DNA of 64,000 nucleotides from Halorhabdus utahensis DSM 12940 (GTDB lineage Archaea > Halobacteriota > Halobacteria > Halobacteriales > Haloarculaceae). The notes beneath the pieces were generated by a model. That model ran no database searches and was not told where the DNA came from. It saw nothing but the letters and a program-made list of their open reading frames with translations. The stretch covers positions 3,038,001 through 3,102,000 of the forward strand of contig NC_013158.1 of NCBI RefSeq assembly GCF_000023945.1, read 5' to 3'. This document shows positions 27,124 to 35,821 of the stretch, piece after piece; position 1 is the stretch's first letter, and every line of letters starts with the position of its first letter. A program made the position numbers and the translations under genes.

Positions 27124-27274
27124 CGCCCTCTCCTCCCTGGTCGTCGTCTACCGACTGGCCGTCGCCATACCCGCCCGACTGGAAGGCGATCCACAGCGTC
27201 ACGGCGAGGCCGCCGAACAGGAACACGAAACCGAACACGGCCATCGCGAGTGCCCCCGGGTCGATCGCAGTCAT
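27116..27274 (-). CDS. MetS-like small subunit of NSS transporter
   Basis: A 52-residue protein (MTAIDPGALAMAVFGFVF...) with one transmembrane helix (about 9-29), a conserved-looking Gly-Gly turn and an acidic tail ending GGEGDE. Size, single helix and position match MetS, the small subunit described for bacterial methionine/alanine NSS transporters. Its ATG overlaps the stop of the upstream transporter by four bases, and its stop overlaps the start of the downstream transporter by eight, so all three are translationally coupled. It could serve either or both transporters. Confidence 0.85.
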   Translation of the reverse strand: MTAIDPGALAMAVFGFVFLFGGLAVTLWIAFQSGGYGDGQSVDDDQGGEGDE

Positions 27275-28752
27275 GCGTCGTCACCTCCGTTCGCGGCAAC
27301 GGTGTCTGCCCGTTGCGTGACGTAGGAGGATATCGCCGCGGAGAAGACAATCACCAGCGGCGCGATGAGGCCGGTCTTTCCATCCACCACGATCTGGGAG
27401 AGGATCGTATAACCCAGCGCCGTCGGCACGACGATCTGGAGGACGACCGCATACAGCCGCGGGGGGATCGAGAAGTCGCTGACAGCGTTGGCGGCCTCGG
27501 CGATCCGTTGGCCGCCGTCGAACGCGCCGACGCCGTAGACCCATCCGAAGATCAACGTCTCGCCCAGCGCGATCATCGGCAGCGTGTAGGTCGCACTCGA
27601 GGTATCGAACATCGAGAGCAACTGCAGCGAATCGCCGACCGCCTCGCCACTGCCAAGCAGTCCGAGTGGCCCCTCGAGCGCGATCACGAGGCTCAGGGTG
27701 ACGCCCGCCAGTGCCACGGCGTTGACGGTTTTCGCCCGGCTGAGGCCGAGTTTCTGCCGCAGCGGTCCCACCTGCGCTTCCGCAAGTGATAGCGACGAAG
27801 AGAGTCCTGCAAGCGTCAACAGGAGGAAGAATACCGCGCCGACGATCGGCGTGAACGGAATCGTCTGGAACGCTTTCGGGAGCACGACGAACGCGAGGCC
27901 GATGCTGTCGGTCGCCGTGGCGTCCGCCGCGAGCAGATACGGGAAGATCGCAAAGCCAGCGAGGAAGGCAAAGCCACAGTTCGCGAAGGCGATGATGAAG
28001 GCGTTGTTGGTGATGTCCTGGTCCTCTGGCTGATAGGACGCGTACGTGATCATGATCCCCAAAGCGACGCTGAGTGTGAAGTAGATCTGTCCGAACGCAC
28101 TGATCCAGATGCTCGGATCGGTCAACGCCTCAAAGTCCGGCGTCAGATAGAACTCCAGGCCATCCAGACCACTGGGCAGCAGCATCCCCCGCACGGCGAG
28201 CAGGATGACAAGCACCCAGATGAACGGGACGAACAGCTTGTTCGCCCGTTCGAGACCGTCTTCGATGCCCAACCGAAGGATGACATAGTTGATCGCCCAT
28301 ACCACGATGACGCCAGCGACCGGATACCACGACGTCAGAAACGCCTTGAACGCCGTGAACAGATCGCCAGTCGGCAGTGTGGACCCGTGGGTGAGTGCGA
28401 ACACGATGAATGCTGCCGACCACCCCAGGATGACGACGTAGTAGGCGTTGACGATGAAGCCATTTAGCACGGCCCACCAGCCGAGGAATTCGCTCTCTTT
28501 GAACTTCTCTCGAATCGCGAGCGGCGTCGTCAGTCCGGTTTCACTGCCGAGCCAGACCTCGACGAGGAGCACCGGGATGCCCGCCAGGAGCAACGCAGCG
28601 AAATACGGTATCAGGAAGGCGCCGCCGCCGTTGGCGTGGACCTGATACGGGAACCGCCAGATGTTCCCGAGTCCGATTGCCGATCCCACGGCCGCGAGGA
28701 TGAACCCGATCCGCGTCGACCACGATCCTCCATCGGTTTCGTCGACACTCAT
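27271..28752 (-). CDS. Sodium-dependent NSS/SNF family transporter (operon-leading paralogue)
   Basis: A 493-residue NSS symporter with TM1 TRIGFILAAVGSAIGLGNIWRFP beginning at about residue 13. It is only a moderate match to the downstream paralogue beyond TM1, so the two may differ in substrate. The start at 28752 (MSVDETDGGSW) sits 26-34 bases from a TATA box at 28778-28786. It leads the operon transporter-MetS-transporter. Confidence 0.92.
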   Translation of the reverse strand: MSVDETDGGSWSTRIGFILAAVGSAIGLGNIWRFPYQVHANGGGAFLIPYFAALLLAGIPVLLVEVWLGSETGLTTPLAIREKFKESEFLGWWAVLNGFIVNAYYVVILGWSAAFIVFALTHGSTLPTGDLFTAFKAFLTSWYPVAGVIVVWAINYVILRLGIEDGLERANKLFVPFIWVLVILLAVRGMLLPSGLDGLEFYLTPDFEALTDPSIWISAFGQIYFTLSVALGIMITYASYQPEDQDITNNAFIIAFANCGFAFLAGFAIFPYLLAADATATDSIGLAFVVLPKAFQTIPFTPIVGAVFFLLLTLAGLSSSLSLAEAQVGPLRQKLGLSRAKTVNAVALAGVTLSLVIALEGPLGLLGSGEAVGDSLQLLSMFDTSSATYTLPMIALGETLIFGWVYGVGAFDGGQRIAEAANAVSDFSIPPRLYAVVLQIVVPTALGYTILSQIVVDGKTGLIAPLVIVFSAAISSYVTQRADTVAANGGDDA

Positions 28753-28777
28753 ACGTGGCCTCGTTTCATATACTCCC

Positions 28778-28786
28778 AAATTAAAA
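28778..28786 (-). promoter_or_regulatory. TATA box of the NSS transporter operon
   Basis: The minus-strand sequence ttttaattt lies 26-34 bases before the ATG at 28752, at the spacing expected for a near-leaderless haloarchaeal transcript. Confidence 0.6.
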
Positions 28787-28921
28787 CGTCGATATTTGCC
28801 GGGAGTTGTCAGAGTCGGAGTGTGACGTTTTCACCGAGATTTAGAAGGGAGATACACAATCGGGCAGATTCACTGCAGGTGCCGACATTCCTATTTGCTT
28901 TCTGAATATCTAATAGTGTGG

Positions 28922-29635
28922 TCAGGTCTGGCCAGAGACGGGGATCGATCCACCGTTGACCGGGGCCGCTGCCTCGCTGCAGAGGAACTGAATCACGTCG
29001 GCGATGTCGGCGGGATCGACCCATTCGTCGTGATTCGCATCCGGCATCATGTCGCGATTCGCCGGTGTATCGATCACGTCCGGAAGGATGGCGTTCGCCC
29101 TGACCGTCCCTTCGTTCTCGACAGCGATCGATTCGGTGAGCAATCGAACACCGGCCTTCGAGGCACGGTAGAGGGCGTCACCGCTCCCGCCTTCGAGTGA
29201 GGACTTCGAGGAAACGGTGACGATTGAACCCCCCGTTTCCCGCAGGTGTGGGAGGGCGTGTTTCGTGGCGAGAAACGCCGTTCGGAGGTTCACATCGACG
29301 AGAACATCGAACGTGTCAGTCCCGGTTTTGTCGACAGGATTGCCCCCTTGCCAGGTCCCCGCGACGCACACCAGCGCGTCTAGCCGCCCATGATCGGCGA
29401 GGATCGTTTCGACGAGCGCCTGGACGGCTGGCTCGTCGGTGAAATCAGCCTGGTAGGTCTGGAGACCTTCCTGCTCAGCGGCAAGCAGATAGCCATCAGC
29501 GGACGGGGCGATCACGTCCGCGGCACACACGGTTGCGCCCGCGTCGAGGAATGCCTCGGCCGTTGCACTCCCGAGCGCACCGCCTGCACCGGTCACTAGC
29601 ACGACGTGGTCACTGAAATCGAAACTGATTGCCAT
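28922..29635 (-). CDS. Short-chain dehydrogenase/reductase
   Basis: A 237-residue NAD(P)-dependent oxidoreductase. The cofactor motif TGAGGALG is at about residues 15-22, and the catalytic Ser is in VTVSSKSS, Tyr and Lys in LYRASKAG. The acidic residue after beta-2 (AADV) suggests NAD preference. The substrate is unknown. The next upstream gene on this strand is another short-chain dehydrogenase, 54 bases away, so they may be co-transcribed. Confidence 0.9.
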   Translation of the reverse strand: MAISFDFSDHVVLVTGAGGALGSATAEAFLDAGATVCAADVIAPSADGYLLAAEQEGLQTYQADFTDEPAVQALVETILADHGRLDALVCVAGTWQGGNPVDKTGTDTFDVLVDVNLRTAFLATKHALPHLRETGGSIVTVSSKSSLEGGSGDALYRASKAGVRLLTESIAVENEGTVRANAILPDVIDTPANRDMMPDANHDEWVDPADIADVIQFLCSEAAAPVNGGSIPVSGQT

Positions 29636-29689
29636 ACCGACCGTTGGCGCGTTTCACCGATAAAAACTGCCCCGCGAGTCTCGACGCCG

Positions 29690-30457
29690 TTACTTTACCG
29701 TGAAGCCGCTGTCGACGGTGAGTGCCTCGCCGTTGGTGAAGGAGGCACCGTCCGAACACAGCCACAGGACGGCGTCGGCGATCTCCTCGGGCTGGCCGAG
29801 GCGACCTTCGGAGTGCATCCCGGCGATCCAGTCGCGAACGTCCTCGTTGGTCGTGATCCCGGCGTCGTCCAGCATCTGGGTCTCGATGAACCCGGGACAG
29901 ACCGCGTTGACCCGGACCCCTTCCTCGGCGTATTCCCAGGCGGACGTTTTCGTCAGTCCGAGTACACCGTGTTTCGAGGAGACGTACGCTGCAGAGTTCT
30001 CGAAGCCAACTTTCCCGAGGACCGAGGCCATGTTGATGATGACACCGCCGTCGTCCTGGTCGGTCATCGCACCGAGTTCGGCCTTCATCGAGCGCCAGAC
30101 ACCGTTCAGGTTGATGTCGATGGTGCGCTCGAATCCGTCCTCCTCGACGTCGCCAGTCGGGACCTGGTCGCCACCGACGCCCGCGCTGTTGACCGCGTAA
30201 TCGAGTTGACCGAACTCCTCGACGGCCGTCTCGACCATCGTCTCGACGTCGTCCATACTTGTTACGTCCGTATGCACAAAGACGGCGTCACCGCCAGCCT
30301 CCTCGATCTCGGCGACGACATCCTCACCGGCGTCGTCGACGTCCGCAACCACGACCGCGGCGCCGTTCTCGGCGAACTGAATCGCTGTCTCTCGGCCGAT
30401 TCCAGATGCGGCACCGGTGATGGCCGCGACGCGGCCTTCGAAGTCATACTGTGTCAT
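29690..30457 (-). CDS. Short-chain dehydrogenase/reductase (glucose 1-dehydrogenase-like)
   Basis: A 255-residue classical SDR with TGAASGIG at about 15-22, VVADVDDAG after beta-2 (Asp suggests NAD), NSAG (about 90-93), catalytic Ser in INMAS and Y-V-S-S-K. The ending GEALTVDSGFT is standard for the family. A TATA box at 30483-30490 supports the start at 30457. Confidence 0.9.
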   Translation of the reverse strand: MTQYDFEGRVAAITGAASGIGRETAIQFAENGAAVVVADVDDAGEDVVAEIEEAGGDAVFVHTDVTSMDDVETMVETAVEEFGQLDYAVNSAGVGGDQVPTGDVEEDGFERTIDINLNGVWRSMKAELGAMTDQDDGGVIINMASVLGKVGFENSAAYVSSKHGVLGLTKTSAWEYAEEGVRVNAVCPGFIETQMLDDAGITTNEDVRDWIAGMHSEGRLGQPEEIADAVLWLCSDGASFTNGEALTVDSGFTVK

Positions 30458-30707
30458 TACGGTCTCCGCTTACACCTCCAATCATATAATCAACGCGTCC
30501 ACAGTCTCAGTACTCGGGAAACACACCATCATTTACATATCTTGGGAGCTAAATTCCAGTTTCAGACGCTCTTTGTTCGGGTCAGGGAAGAGTACGGCCT
30601 CCTCGATGGTCTGTCGCGGTCGAACTCCCGAATCCAAGCCAATCGAGCTATCAGATTTGATCCGCGGAGCCAACATATAGGTTCGTCCGACCGCAAGGGG
30701 TGGATGA
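30458..30707. promoter_or_regulatory. AT-rich divergent promoter region
   Basis: The 250-base space between an SDR gene and the ABC operon is visibly AT-richer than its flanks. The minus-strand attatatg (30483-30490) is the probable TATA box for the SDR. For the ABC ATPase, acatatagg at 30673-30681 lies about 30 bases before the ATG at 30708. No gene is supported. Confidence 0.55.
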
Positions 30708-31628
30708 ATGATCGAGGTTCGGGACCTTCGCAAGGAGTACGGCGGCTTTGCCGCCGTTGAGGGGAGTACGTTTTCCGTCGACCGCGGGGAGGTGTTCGGT
30801 ATCATCGGCCCGAACGGCGCGGGCAAGACGACGACGCTGAAGATGCTCGCCGGCCTGATCGAACCGACCGCCGGCGACGTCCAGATCGCCGGGCTCGCTG
30901 CCGACGATTCAGCGATGCGACGACGCCTGGGGTTTCTCCCCGAGGAATCGCCGCTCTACGAGGAGATGACGCCCATCTCCTATCTCACCTTCTTCGCCGA
31001 CCTCTACGATGTACCCGAAAACCAGGCGATCACGCGCATCCACGACACGCTCGACAGACTGGATCTCCAGCACCGCGATCGGCCGTTGGGTGACATGTCC
31101 AAGGGGATGAAACGCAAAGTCGCCATCGCCAGATCGCTGATCAACGATCCCGACGTGTTGGTCTACGACGAACCCGCGAGCGGTCTCGACCCGCTGACGA
31201 CGAACTTCATCATCGACTTCACAACCGAACTCGCCGAGGCGGGTAAGACGATCGTCTTCAGTGCGCACAACCTGTATCACGTCGAGAGCATCTGTGATCG
31301 CGTCGCGATCATGAACCAGGGATCGATCGTGGCCCGCGGTCCCCTGGAGACCCTTCGAGAAGAACACGGTGAGACGACCTATCACGTCTATACGACGATC
31401 GAACTTCCGGGGAGCGAACAGCAGAATGGCCGATACGTCCGAAGCGTGAATTCGATGGGCGAGGTCGAAGCGACCCGTGAAGACGCCGCCGAACGCGGGG
31501 GCGAGGTCGTCGACATCCGGACCGAAGAGGCGAGTCTCGAAGAAGTATTCTTGAACGTCGCCGACGAACCCGCCCAGGCCGCCGCGACCGGGACGACGGG
31601 GACGGGGACCGTCGATCCGGGTGAGTAA
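30708..31628 (+). CDS. ABC transporter ATP-binding protein (NatA-like)
   Basis: A 306-residue ATPase with Walker A GPNGAGKT at 34-41, Q-loop region GFLPEESPLYEEMT, a divergent signature MSKGMKRK in place of LSGGQ, Walker B LVYDEPASGLD and switch His in FSAHNLYHVESI. The C-terminal 80 residues form a regulatory extension of the kind seen in Na+/multidrug ABC-2 exporters, ending in a Gly/Thr-rich tail. It starts an operon with two permeases; the next gene begins two bases after its stop. Confidence 0.92.
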   Translation: MIEVRDLRKEYGGFAAVEGSTFSVDRGEVFGIIGPNGAGKTTTLKMLAGLIEPTAGDVQIAGLAADDSAMRRRLGFLPEESPLYEEMTPISYLTFFADLYDVPENQAITRIHDTLDRLDLQHRDRPLGDMSKGMKRKVAIARSLINDPDVLVYDEPASGLDPLTTNFIIDFTTELAEAGKTIVFSAHNLYHVESICDRVAIMNQGSIVARGPLETLREEHGETTYHVYTTIELPGSEQQNGRYVRSVNSMGEVEATREDAAERGGEVVDIRTEEASLEEVFLNVADEPAQAAATGTTGTGTVDPGE

Positions 31629-31630
31629 GC

Positions 31631-33478
31631 GTGCGTCTCAAGAAGGTACTCCGGATCGGCTGGTGGGAGGTAACGAAGAACGCCGGCGGGATCGACCGCC
31701 GGACTGCGGCTGTAACGATCGGTGCCATCGTCGTTCTCGGCGCGCTCGCCCCGCTGATCGCCAGTCAGGGCGTTGCACTCGATGCCGGCCTGTATCGCGT
31801 CGGCGTCGACGAGACGAGCCCCTATTACGGTGTCGTCGACCGCGATCCGACGTTTGCCGTCGAGCCCCCGACTCGCGACGGCGTCTCCTCGGGGCAGGTC
31901 GAACTGCTGATCGAGGGATCATCTGTCGTCGACGTTGCCGACTCCCCGAAAGGAAACGCTGCACTGACCGAGTTGCGAAGTTCGGTACAGGCGTATAACG
32001 ACTGGCTGATGGACCAGGAGAAAAACCAGACTGCCGCCTATCCGGTTTCGGTGACGACTGACCCCGTCGATCGTGGGTCGCTTGGGCCGTCAGGAACCGA
32101 TGACGGAAGTCCCAACGGTGGGACGTCCGATGGGGGCGACACGGGAACGAACGGCGACACGGGCGGTGACAGCCCGGGCACGGGCGGGCCCGGTACTGGT
32201 GGTACTACGGGCGATAGCACGGACAGCGGCGGCGGTGGGCTCCCCGGCGGCCTCGGCGGGTTTGCCGGGAGTCTCGGGGGCGGGAGTACGACCGGATCAC
32301 CATCGGACCTTGCGCCGCCGTTCCCGTTTGGCTCGCTCGTGCTGGCGTTCGTGTTCGTCCTGCCGCTGAACTTCGTGATCCAGGCCTACGGGAGTTCGAT
32401 ACTCAGCGAGCGACTCAATCGCCGTGGGGAACTCATGCTCGTCTCGCCGGTCACGCGAGGTGATATCATCGCCGGGAAGACGCTGCCGTACTTCCTCGGC
32501 GCGATGATTTTCGAAGTACTGCTAACTGCCGGTCTGGTCGTGTTTGCTGCAGACGGGGCGAGCGGGTTCGTCTCGATACTGGCAGTGATCCCGCTCGTGT
32601 TGCTCTTTCTCGGGGCGACGTTCCTCGCGGGAATGTTCGCCCGGTCGTTCAAGGAACTCACGTTCCTGACGGTCACGATCACGGTCTCACTGACGAGTTA
32701 CGCGTTCGTCCCCGCGATTTTCACCGACGTGACACCGATCGCCCTCATCTCGCCGCTGACGATCGTCGTCCGGGATATCCAGGGCCAGGCGATCGGCCTC
32801 GTCGAGTTCGTGTTCTCGACGCTCCCGCCGCTGTTGACGGCGGGTGTCCTCTTCGGACTGGGTGCCGGCCTGTACCGCGAGGAGGACATGTTCACCCAGC
32901 GGCCGGTTCCGCTGAAAGTCCTCGACTCGCTTTCCGGCCGGATCAAACGGCCGACGAGCGCGGCGAAGCTGTCGATCATCCTGTTGCCGTTCATCCTCGT
33001 GACCGAACTGGTCGCCGTCGCGATGGCCTATCCGATATGGCTCGGCGCGCCCGAGGTGGCGGTCTTTTTCGTGCTGGTCGCTGTCGCCGTCATCGAGGAG
33101 ATCGCCAAGAGCATCCACATCTACGCGGGATTCGTCCACCGGAAGTACGAACGCACAGTTGCGAGTGCTGTCCTCGTCGGATCGCTGTCGGGACTCGGGT
33201 TCTTCCTCGCGGAGAAACTCGGCCTCATCGCGCAGTTGCTCGGCTCCGATCTGCCCGACGTACAGCAGGCAGCCTTGACGACTGGGGGCGCGGAGTACGG
33301 CGTCTCACCGCTGCTTGCCCTCGGCCTCCTGCTCGCGCCGTTTGCGCTACATGCGGTGACGGCGACGATCTCGGCTCTCGGTGCGGTTCGGAGTCGTCGT
33401 GGATACGCCGTCGGACTCGTTCTCGCGATCATGATCCATCTAGCGTACAACCTCACGGTGGTGAGTTTCCTTGTCTGA
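31631..33478 (+). CDS. ABC-2 type permease fused to a PrsW-like intramembrane protease domain
   Basis: A 615-residue membrane protein starting with GTG. The first helix (about 26-45) is followed by an extracytoplasmic region with a Gly/Ser/Thr/Asp-rich low-complexity stretch (about 155-225), then the ABC-2 permease helices (about 230-420, with SERLNRRGELMLVSPVTR as coupling loop). From about 440 a second unit has the PrsW signatures: E489-E490-I-A-K493, F524...E528 (FFLAEK), P-F-A-L-H-A-V-T, and H603-L-A-Y-N607. All the residues expected for a PrsW glutamic-type membrane protease are therefore present. The pairing of transporter and protease in one chain is unusual. Confidence 0.82.
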   Translation: MRLKKVLRIGWWEVTKNAGGIDRRTAAVTIGAIVVLGALAPLIASQGVALDAGLYRVGVDETSPYYGVVDRDPTFAVEPPTRDGVSSGQVELLIEGSSVVDVADSPKGNAALTELRSSVQAYNDWLMDQEKNQTAAYPVSVTTDPVDRGSLGPSGTDDGSPNGGTSDGGDTGTNGDTGGDSPGTGGPGTGGTTGDSTDSGGGGLPGGLGGFAGSLGGGSTTGSPSDLAPPFPFGSLVLAFVFVLPLNFVIQAYGSSILSERLNRRGELMLVSPVTRGDIIAGKTLPYFLGAMIFEVLLTAGLVVFAADGASGFVSILAVIPLVLLFLGATFLAGMFARSFKELTFLTVTITVSLTSYAFVPAIFTDVTPIALISPLTIVVRDIQGQAIGLVEFVFSTLPPLLTAGVLFGLGAGLYREEDMFTQRPVPLKVLDSLSGRIKRPTSAAKLSIILLPFILVTELVAVAMAYPIWLGAPEVAVFFVLVAVAVIEEIAKSIHIYAGFVHRKYERTVASAVLVGSLSGLGFFLAEKLGLIAQLLGSDLPDVQQAALTTGGAEYGVSPLLALGLLLAPFALHAVTATISALGAVRSRRGYAVGLVLAIMIHLAYNLTVVSFLV

Positions 33479-34556
33479 TCAAAACGCCGAAGCGAACGGA
33501 TCGCTCCTGGCAGACAGCCGACTGACGATCGCTCGCCGGGACATCGCCTCGCTCTCCCGGGAGAAGACGATCGTCCTTGCGCTCATCATCCAGCTATTCA
33601 TCGCTGCGTTCTCGTCGTTTCTCGTCGTCGGGCTGACGTCGCTGTACGATCCTGGCTCCGTTGAGGCCAGCGGGATCGACGTGGGTGTCTCCGGTGACGT
33701 GACGGCGGAACTCGAAGACGCGGCGGCAGCCGTCGACGGGATCGAACTCACGCCCTATACCAGCAAGGACCAGGCGATGGAGCGCTTCCAGGATCGGTCC
33801 GTCCAGGGGGTATTACATGCCGAGACTGTCGACGGGCAGATACAGGTGACGGCCACCGTTCCCCAGGGGAGCATCGAATCGACGCTCGTGATCGTCCAGC
33901 TCAGGTCCGTCCTGGAGGAGCTCGAACGGACCGAGCGGATCGACCGAAGCGAGTTCCTCGAATCGCCACCCGTCTCGCTTCCAGCGGAGACGAGTTCGAG
34001 TCCGTACTTCGGGTTCACCTACACGGTGCTCGTTCCCCTCCTGCTGTTCTTGCCGCCGTTCATCAGCGGGTCGATCGCCGTCGACGCGATCACCGAGGAG
34101 ATCGAACGCGGCACGCTCGAACTCCTGCGGGTCGCGCCGGTCTCTCTGAGTGATATCGTCGACGGCAAGGCACTCGGCATGGCGATCCTGGCACCGCTCC
34201 AGGCGATCCTCTGGATCGTATTGCTGGGTGCCAACGGCATTGCGATCCGGAACGTCCCGGCACTCGTACTCCTGGTGGCGGCCACCGCCGTGCTCGTCGT
34301 CGTCTTCGGGATCGTCCTCGGTCTGTTGACTGGGAAGCGACAGCAAGCACAGCTTCTGTATTCGGTGCTGGTCATCGGCGCGTTCGGCGCACTCGCGCTG
34401 TTGCCCGAACACTTAGCGACCGTCGCCGCGAAGCTCGCGGTCGGGAGCGCAACGACGGTGACGACCGCGACCGTCGCTGGCGTGGCTGTGGCTGCGGTCG
34501 TCGGCTATGCCACGATGCGCCGGTACGTGACACGAATCGACCCCGAACGATTCTGA
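33471..34556 (+). CDS. ABC-2 type permease
   Basis: A 361-residue permease starting at a TTG codon (33471) inside the end of the previous gene; the overlap is eight bases. It has the NatB/YhaP layout: one N-terminal helix (about 35-55), a large extracytoplasmic domain (about 60-180), then six hydrophobic segments. The coupling-loop sequence EEIERGTLELLRVAPVSLSD after TM2 is typical. With the ATPase and the fused permease it would make a heteromeric exporter. Confidence 0.87.
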   Translation: MSDQNAEANGSLLADSRLTIARRDIASLSREKTIVLALIIQLFIAAFSSFLVVGLTSLYDPGSVEASGIDVGVSGDVTAELEDAAAAVDGIELTPYTSKDQAMERFQDRSVQGVLHAETVDGQIQVTATVPQGSIESTLVIVQLRSVLEELERTERIDRSEFLESPPVSLPAETSSSPYFGFTYTVLVPLLLFLPPFISGSIAVDAITEEIERGTLELLRVAPVSLSDIVDGKALGMAILAPLQAILWIVLLGANGIAIRNVPALVLLVAATAVLVVVFGIVLGLLTGKRQQAQLLYSVLVIGAFGALALLPEHLATVAAKLAVGSATTVTTATVAGVAVAAVVGYATMRRYVTRIDPERF

Positions 34557-34613
34557 CCGGTGAGAATCGTCCGTGGGCTTTTGCCCATCTGGGACGACGA
34601 TCCGTTGAGACGA

Positions 34614-35798
34614 ATGACCGAGGACCACCCACACGGTGATGGCCAGTCACCGGAAGCAGGCCACCCCGGCGGCCATCCTGGATCGTCGGCCCCGGGTCAC
34701 GACGGTGGCTCCCCGGGGACGACGGATTCGGGCCATCCGGGCGGTCATCTTGGAACCCGGAACTACGACGAGCGACCGTTGATCGTCACCTGGGAAGTCA
34801 CCCAAGCCTGCGAACTCGAATGTGATCATTGCCGGGCAGAGGCCCAACCCGAGCGTGATCCAGCGGAACTGTCGATCGAGGAAGGGAGAGCATTCATCGA
34901 TTCCATCACTGATTTCGGTCGGCCACAGCCAATTCTCGTCTTCTCCGGTGGTGACCCCCTGGAGCGCCCCGATCTCTTCGAGTTGCTGGATCACGCCGCT
35001 GATCGTGACGTCACGACAGCCGTCACCCCCGCGCCGACGGACAATCTGACCGAGGCCGTGATCGGCAAACTCGCCGACGCTGGCGTCGAGCGGATCGCGC
35101 TCTCACTGGACGGGGCAACCCCGGAAGCCCACGACGAGTTCCGCGGCGAGGAGGGATCGTTCGCCCGCGTCGAGCAGGCTGCCCGGCAGGCTCGGGAGGC
35201 CGGGATGGAGATCCAGATCAACACGACCGTCACGGCGAACACCGTCGAGTATCTGCCCGAGATCGCCGCCATGGTCGAAGCGTTCGACGCCGCAATGTGG
35301 GAGGTGTTCTTCCTCGTCCCCATCGGCCGCGGCGAGGAACTGGCCCAGCTCGATCCAGGCCGGACGGTTGACGTGATGGAGTGGCTCTATCGACGTGGCC
35401 GCGATGCCCCGTATCGAGTGATCACCGTCGAAGCACCGCACTATCGGCGGGTCGCCGACGAATTCGAACGTCGCGAATCAAGCGAGGGGGTCCGCGTCGG
35501 CTCGACGCGGGCGGGCAAGGGCTTCGTGTTCGTCAGCTACGAGGGCGAGGTCTACCCGTCGGGATTTCTCCCGCAGCGCGGTGGGAACGTCACGGACCGG
35601 AGCCTGGTGGACATCTACCGCAATGCCGACCTGTTCCGGCGACTCCGGGACACTGAGCAGTTCGTCGGCTCCTGTTCGCGCTGTGACTATTTAGACGTCT
35701 GTGGCGGTTCCCGGTCACGTGCCCATGCTGTCACAGGCAATCCGCTCGCGAGCGACCCGCTGTGTCCGTGGGTCGAGCGGGTGGATGACGCCACATGA
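34614..35798 (+). CDS. Radical SAM/SPASM protein with His-rich N-terminus
   Basis: A 394-residue radical SAM enzyme. The [4Fe-4S] motif is C66-E-L-E-C70-D-H-C73, followed by GGDPLERPDL (SAM-binding GGE-like) and SLDGATPEAHD. A C-terminal SPASM-like Cys cluster reads CSRCDYLDVC plus a final C in DPLCPW. It resembles the TIGR04053/haem-modifying branch found in haloarchaea, but the substrate is uncertain. The first 45 residues are Gly/Pro-rich with seven His and a twice-repeated GHPGGH, a likely metal-binding or flexible tail. It follows the ABC operon by 57 bases on the same strand. Confidence 0.85.
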   Translation: MTEDHPHGDGQSPEAGHPGGHPGSSAPGHDGGSPGTTDSGHPGGHLGTRNYDERPLIVTWEVTQACELECDHCRAEAQPERDPAELSIEEGRAFIDSITDFGRPQPILVFSGGDPLERPDLFELLDHAADRDVTTAVTPAPTDNLTEAVIGKLADAGVERIALSLDGATPEAHDEFRGEEGSFARVEQAARQAREAGMEIQINTTVTANTVEYLPEIAAMVEAFDAAMWEVFFLVPIGRGEELAQLDPGRTVDVMEWLYRRGRDAPYRVITVEAPHYRRVADEFERRESSEGVRVGSTRAGKGFVFVSYEGEVYPSGFLPQRGGNVTDRSLVDIYRNADLFRRLRDTEQFVGSCSRCDYLDVCGGSRSRAHAVTGNPLASDPLCPWVERVDDAT

Positions 35799-35821
35799 TC
35801 GTCGCGGTAGGGCCCCGCCGA

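Noticed and set aside
30533..30826. A 97-codon minus-strand frame over the ABC operon promoter
   Set aside because: It runs antisense into the ABC ATPase start and has no homologue-like features.
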